From the NCBI RefSeq assembly GCF_029892095.1, contig NZ_JARZAE010000004.1:62001-126000 (forward strand): a stretch of 64,000 nt of DNA, read 5' to 3'. The translations under genes and the position numbers were made by a program. Below, piece by piece: positions 62,089 through 64,000 of this stretch. Under the pieces are notes generated by a model that did no database searches, was not told the origin of the DNA, and was given only the letters and a program-made list of their open reading frames with translations. This DNA comes from Kitasatospora sp. MAP12-44. GTDB lineage: Bacteria > Actinomycetota > Actinomycetes > Streptomycetales > Streptomycetaceae. Position 1 is the first letter of the stretch. Each line of letters starts with the position of its first letter.

Positions 62089-62427
62089 TCAGTCCTCGCG
62101 GCTGCGCTGGATCGCCTCCGCGATCCGCTTGATGCGGTGCAGTCGTGCGTCCCAGGCCGCCCCAACCGATGACAACTGCGCCACCGCGCGGGCGAGCTGG
62201 GCCTCGTCCACGTCGTAGCGGCGCTCGCGCCCCGAGGGCGTGTCGTGGACCAGCCCGACCCGACCGAGGACGCCGAGGTGCTTGGCGACCGCCTGCCGGG
62301 TGACCGGCAGCCGCTCGCTGAGCGTCGTCGCCGTCCCGCCACCGTCGGCCAGCAGCAGGTCGAGCATCCGCCTGCGTATGGGATCCCCCACCGCGGACCA
62401 GAGCTCGTCGTCCACCGCTGCGCTCAC
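62089..62427 (-). CDS. ArsR-family transcriptional regulator
   Basis: 112 residues. The winged HTH is ELWSAVGDPIRRRMLDLLLA, TATTLSERLPVTRQAVAKHL and VLGRVGLVHDTPSGRERRYD. No metal-binding cysteines are present, so it is the non-metal AHSA1-associated type. GTG 62427 overlaps the stop of the upstream SRPBCC gene by 4 bases. The paired palindromes at 62.9 kb are its probable operators. Confidence 0.87.
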   Translation of the reverse strand: MSAAVDDELWSAVGDPIRRRMLDLLLADGGGTATTLSERLPVTRQAVAKHLGVLGRVGLVHDTPSGRERRYDVDEAQLARAVAQLSSVGAAWDARLHRIKRIAEAIQRSRED

Positions 62428-62888
62428 CGGGTCGACACCACCTTGGCGGCGTAGCCGACCAGGCGCGGCAGGAAGTAGTCCCAACCCCGGGCGTGGTCCT
62501 GGTACATCTCCTCGAGCACGGCGGCCTCCCAGCCGCCCTCCCGGTACCCCGCCTCGGAGAAGCGCAGCAGCGTGCCCGCACCGGACGGCTCCAGATCGAA
62601 GGTCACCAGCAGCGAGTTACCCGCCCTCGCGGTCTCCCCCTCCTCGTAGACCCACCGGAATGAGAACCGCCGCGGCGGATCGGCCTCCACCACCGTGAGC
62701 GGCGCGACCTTCATGTCCGGCGAGGCGCTGCTCCCGAAGCTGACGGATCCGGTAGCCCCCGGCACCGCCTTGAGTTCGACCTCGTCGGGCCACCACTCCC
62801 GCAGGTGCTCCGGCGTGGTGATGACCTCGTAGACCACCTCGGGGGTGGCCTCGATGTGGATCTCCCGCTCGATGCTGCCGTACTCCAT
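62424..62888 (-). CDS. SRPBCC-family protein (first gene of the ArsR operon)
   Basis: 154 residues. IEREIHIEATPEVVYEVITT, PEHLREWWPDEVEL and FSFRWVYEEGE give the AHSA1/CalC-like START fold. ATG 62888 follows GAGGAG; the extension to 62984 would cross the operator sites. Together with the ArsR gene and the second SRPBCC gene it forms one transcription unit. Confidence 0.86.
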   Translation of the reverse strand: MEYGSIEREIHIEATPEVVYEVITTPEHLREWWPDEVELKAVPGATGSVSFGSSASPDMKVAPLTVVEADPPRRFSFRWVYEEGETARAGNSLLVTFDLEPSGAGTLLRFSEAGYREGGWEAAVLEEMYQDHARGWDYFLPRLVGYAAKVVSTR

Positions 62889-62911
62889 CACCGCTCCTCG
62901 TCCACACTCAC

Positions 62912-62971
62912 GCAACCTTTGGTTGCATGTAACGGTAGACCGAAGCCCGGCCATGTGCAACCTTTGGTTGC
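62912..62971. promoter_or_regulatory. Two identical palindromic operators GCAACC-TTT-GGTTGC
   Basis: The same 15-bp hyphenated palindrome occurs at 62912-62926 and 62957-62971, 45 bp apart centre to centre, on the 5' side of the SRPBCC-ArsR operon. Identical sites in the promoter region are strong evidence for dimeric repressor binding, most simply autoregulation by the ArsR protein. Confidence 0.75.
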
Positions 62972-63323
<352 letters not shown>

Positions 63324-63986
63324 CTACCGGCGAGGAGCGGAGGGGGTCCTGCGGGGAGGCGGGGGCGTGGCCGCCTGCCACATGGCGACGATGGCCTCCA
63401 GGGTGGTGCCGTTCTTCCACATGGCGAGCAGATCGCGGTCAACCAGGGTGATCCGGTGCTTGCGTCCGTAGTGCTCGGCGTCCTTGGTGTAGGCGCAGGA
63501 GGCGACGAAGACGGCGATGTCGGCGTGGTGCTCGGGGCGGGCGGTGCCTACGAAGGTCTGCATCTCCCCTGAGCGGACCTTGCGATGGGGTGCGTAGCGC
63601 TTGCACTGGATGACGATCTTGGCGCCGGTGGGAGTGTGGGCGATGACGTCGGCACCGAGGTCGCCGCGGCCGCCGACGGTGTGGACCCCGGTGAGGCCGT
63701 CGCGGCGGCACAGGGCGGCGACGTGGTGCTCGAACTCGGTGCCGGTCATCGCGTCGACCGCGGCCAGGGACTTCTCGCGGCGCAGCTGTTCCTGTTCCGT
63801 GGGCCATGCCTGGTGGCCGGCGGTCGCTGCGCGGTGCGCGGTGTAGAGGCGGGTGGCCCACCGGGTCGCGGCGGCGAGTAGGAGGACGAGGGCCGCGGTC
63901 CACCACAGGCCGGGGTCGGTGGCGACGGCGAGCAGCAGGACGGCCGCGATCACGGTGGCGGCGGCGCGGGCGGGGTGGCGGCGCAC
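63324..63986 (-). CDS. Membrane-anchored Mrr-type restriction endonuclease domain protein (5' end may lie outside)
   Basis: At least 220 residues. Two adjacent hydrophobic helices (about 8-45) precede a basic linker and an Mrr_cat nuclease domain: TGTEFEHHVAALCRRDGLTG, GGRGDLGADVIAHTPTGAKI and IVIQCKRYAPHRKV, where D..D and QxK form the PD-(D/E)xK active site; then VGTARPEHHADIAVFVASCA. The GTG at 63986 is only the first visible start; the frame stays open to the window edge. Mrr-like nucleases cut modified DNA, but membrane-anchored versions have no settled role. Confidence 0.85.
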   Translation of the reverse strand: MRRHPARAAATVIAAVLLLAVATDPGLWWTAALVLLLAAATRWATRLYTAHRAATAGHQAWPTEQEQLRREKSLAAVDAMTGTEFEHHVAALCRRDGLTGVHTVGGRGDLGADVIAHTPTGAKIVIQCKRYAPHRKVRSGEMQTFVGTARPEHHADIAVFVASCAYTKDAEHYGRKHRITLVDRDLLAMWKNGTTLEAIVAMWQAATPPPPRRTPSAPRR

Positions 63987-64000
63987 TGCCCGGTAGAGGA

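Overview
The window is high-GC DNA with the gene content of a Streptomycetaceae-type actinomycete (Streptomyces, Kitasatospora or Streptacidiphilus). The evidence is frequent GTG/TTG starts, 4-8 nt stop/start overlaps, large LuxR (LAL-type) ATPase regulators, AraC-type regulators, a SpoIIE-type phosphatase and a complete cydABDC cluster. The genus cannot be fixed from the sequence alone.

Layout. 1-4.1 kb: end of an MFS pump, two SDR dehydrogenases, an MDR oxidoreductase, a MarR regulator and a decayed transposase. 4.1-13.7 kb: a redox/detoxification block, mostly on the plus strand. It holds DoxX, a YcaC-like hydrolase, a chloroperoxidase-like hydrolase, an amidohydrolase, DUF1275, a secreted VOC protein, a flavin monooxygenase with its flavin reductase, a GNAT, OsmC and a pirin. 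13.8-40.3 kb: three LAL regulators, three AraC regulators and two paralogous HSL-type alpha/beta hydrolases. They surround dps, cydABDC, an FAD disulfide oxidoreductase, a second pirin and a sugar-type ABC importer without its own ATPase.

40.5-53.6 kb: a transposase/recombinase scar abuts a Cache-PAS-GAF-SpoIIE-HATPase protein. Next comes a surface-protein region on the minus strand: a ~1,400-residue collagen-like protein of Gly-X-Gln triplets, a membrane-anchored TPR protein, a glycosyltransferase-methyltransferase fusion, an ice-binding-domain/seven-blade YVTN fusion protein, and a frameshifted four-EF-hand gene. 53.6-56.9 kb is mobile-element debris: an intact-looking IS5-family element with a likely -1 frameshift, a NUDIX fragment, an ISL3 remnant, an adenosine-specific kinase and a tRNA-like gene with an abnormal anticodon arm. 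57-64 kb holds an epimerase, two glycosyltransferases, a GNAT-like protein, DoxX, an SRPBCC/ArsR operon with two palindromic operators, and a membrane-anchored Mrr-type nuclease.

How the genes may work together (inference): the first two-thirds looks like a quinone/oxidative/low-oxygen stress island under many local regulators. The region around 44-53 kb looks like a cell-surface module in which a collagen-like fibre could be modified by the adjacent glycosyltransferase-methyltransferase. That collagen/TPR/GT-MT set is the best candidate for an undescribed system; the tRNA-like gene and the mirrored LAL/AraC/hydrolase modules come next.
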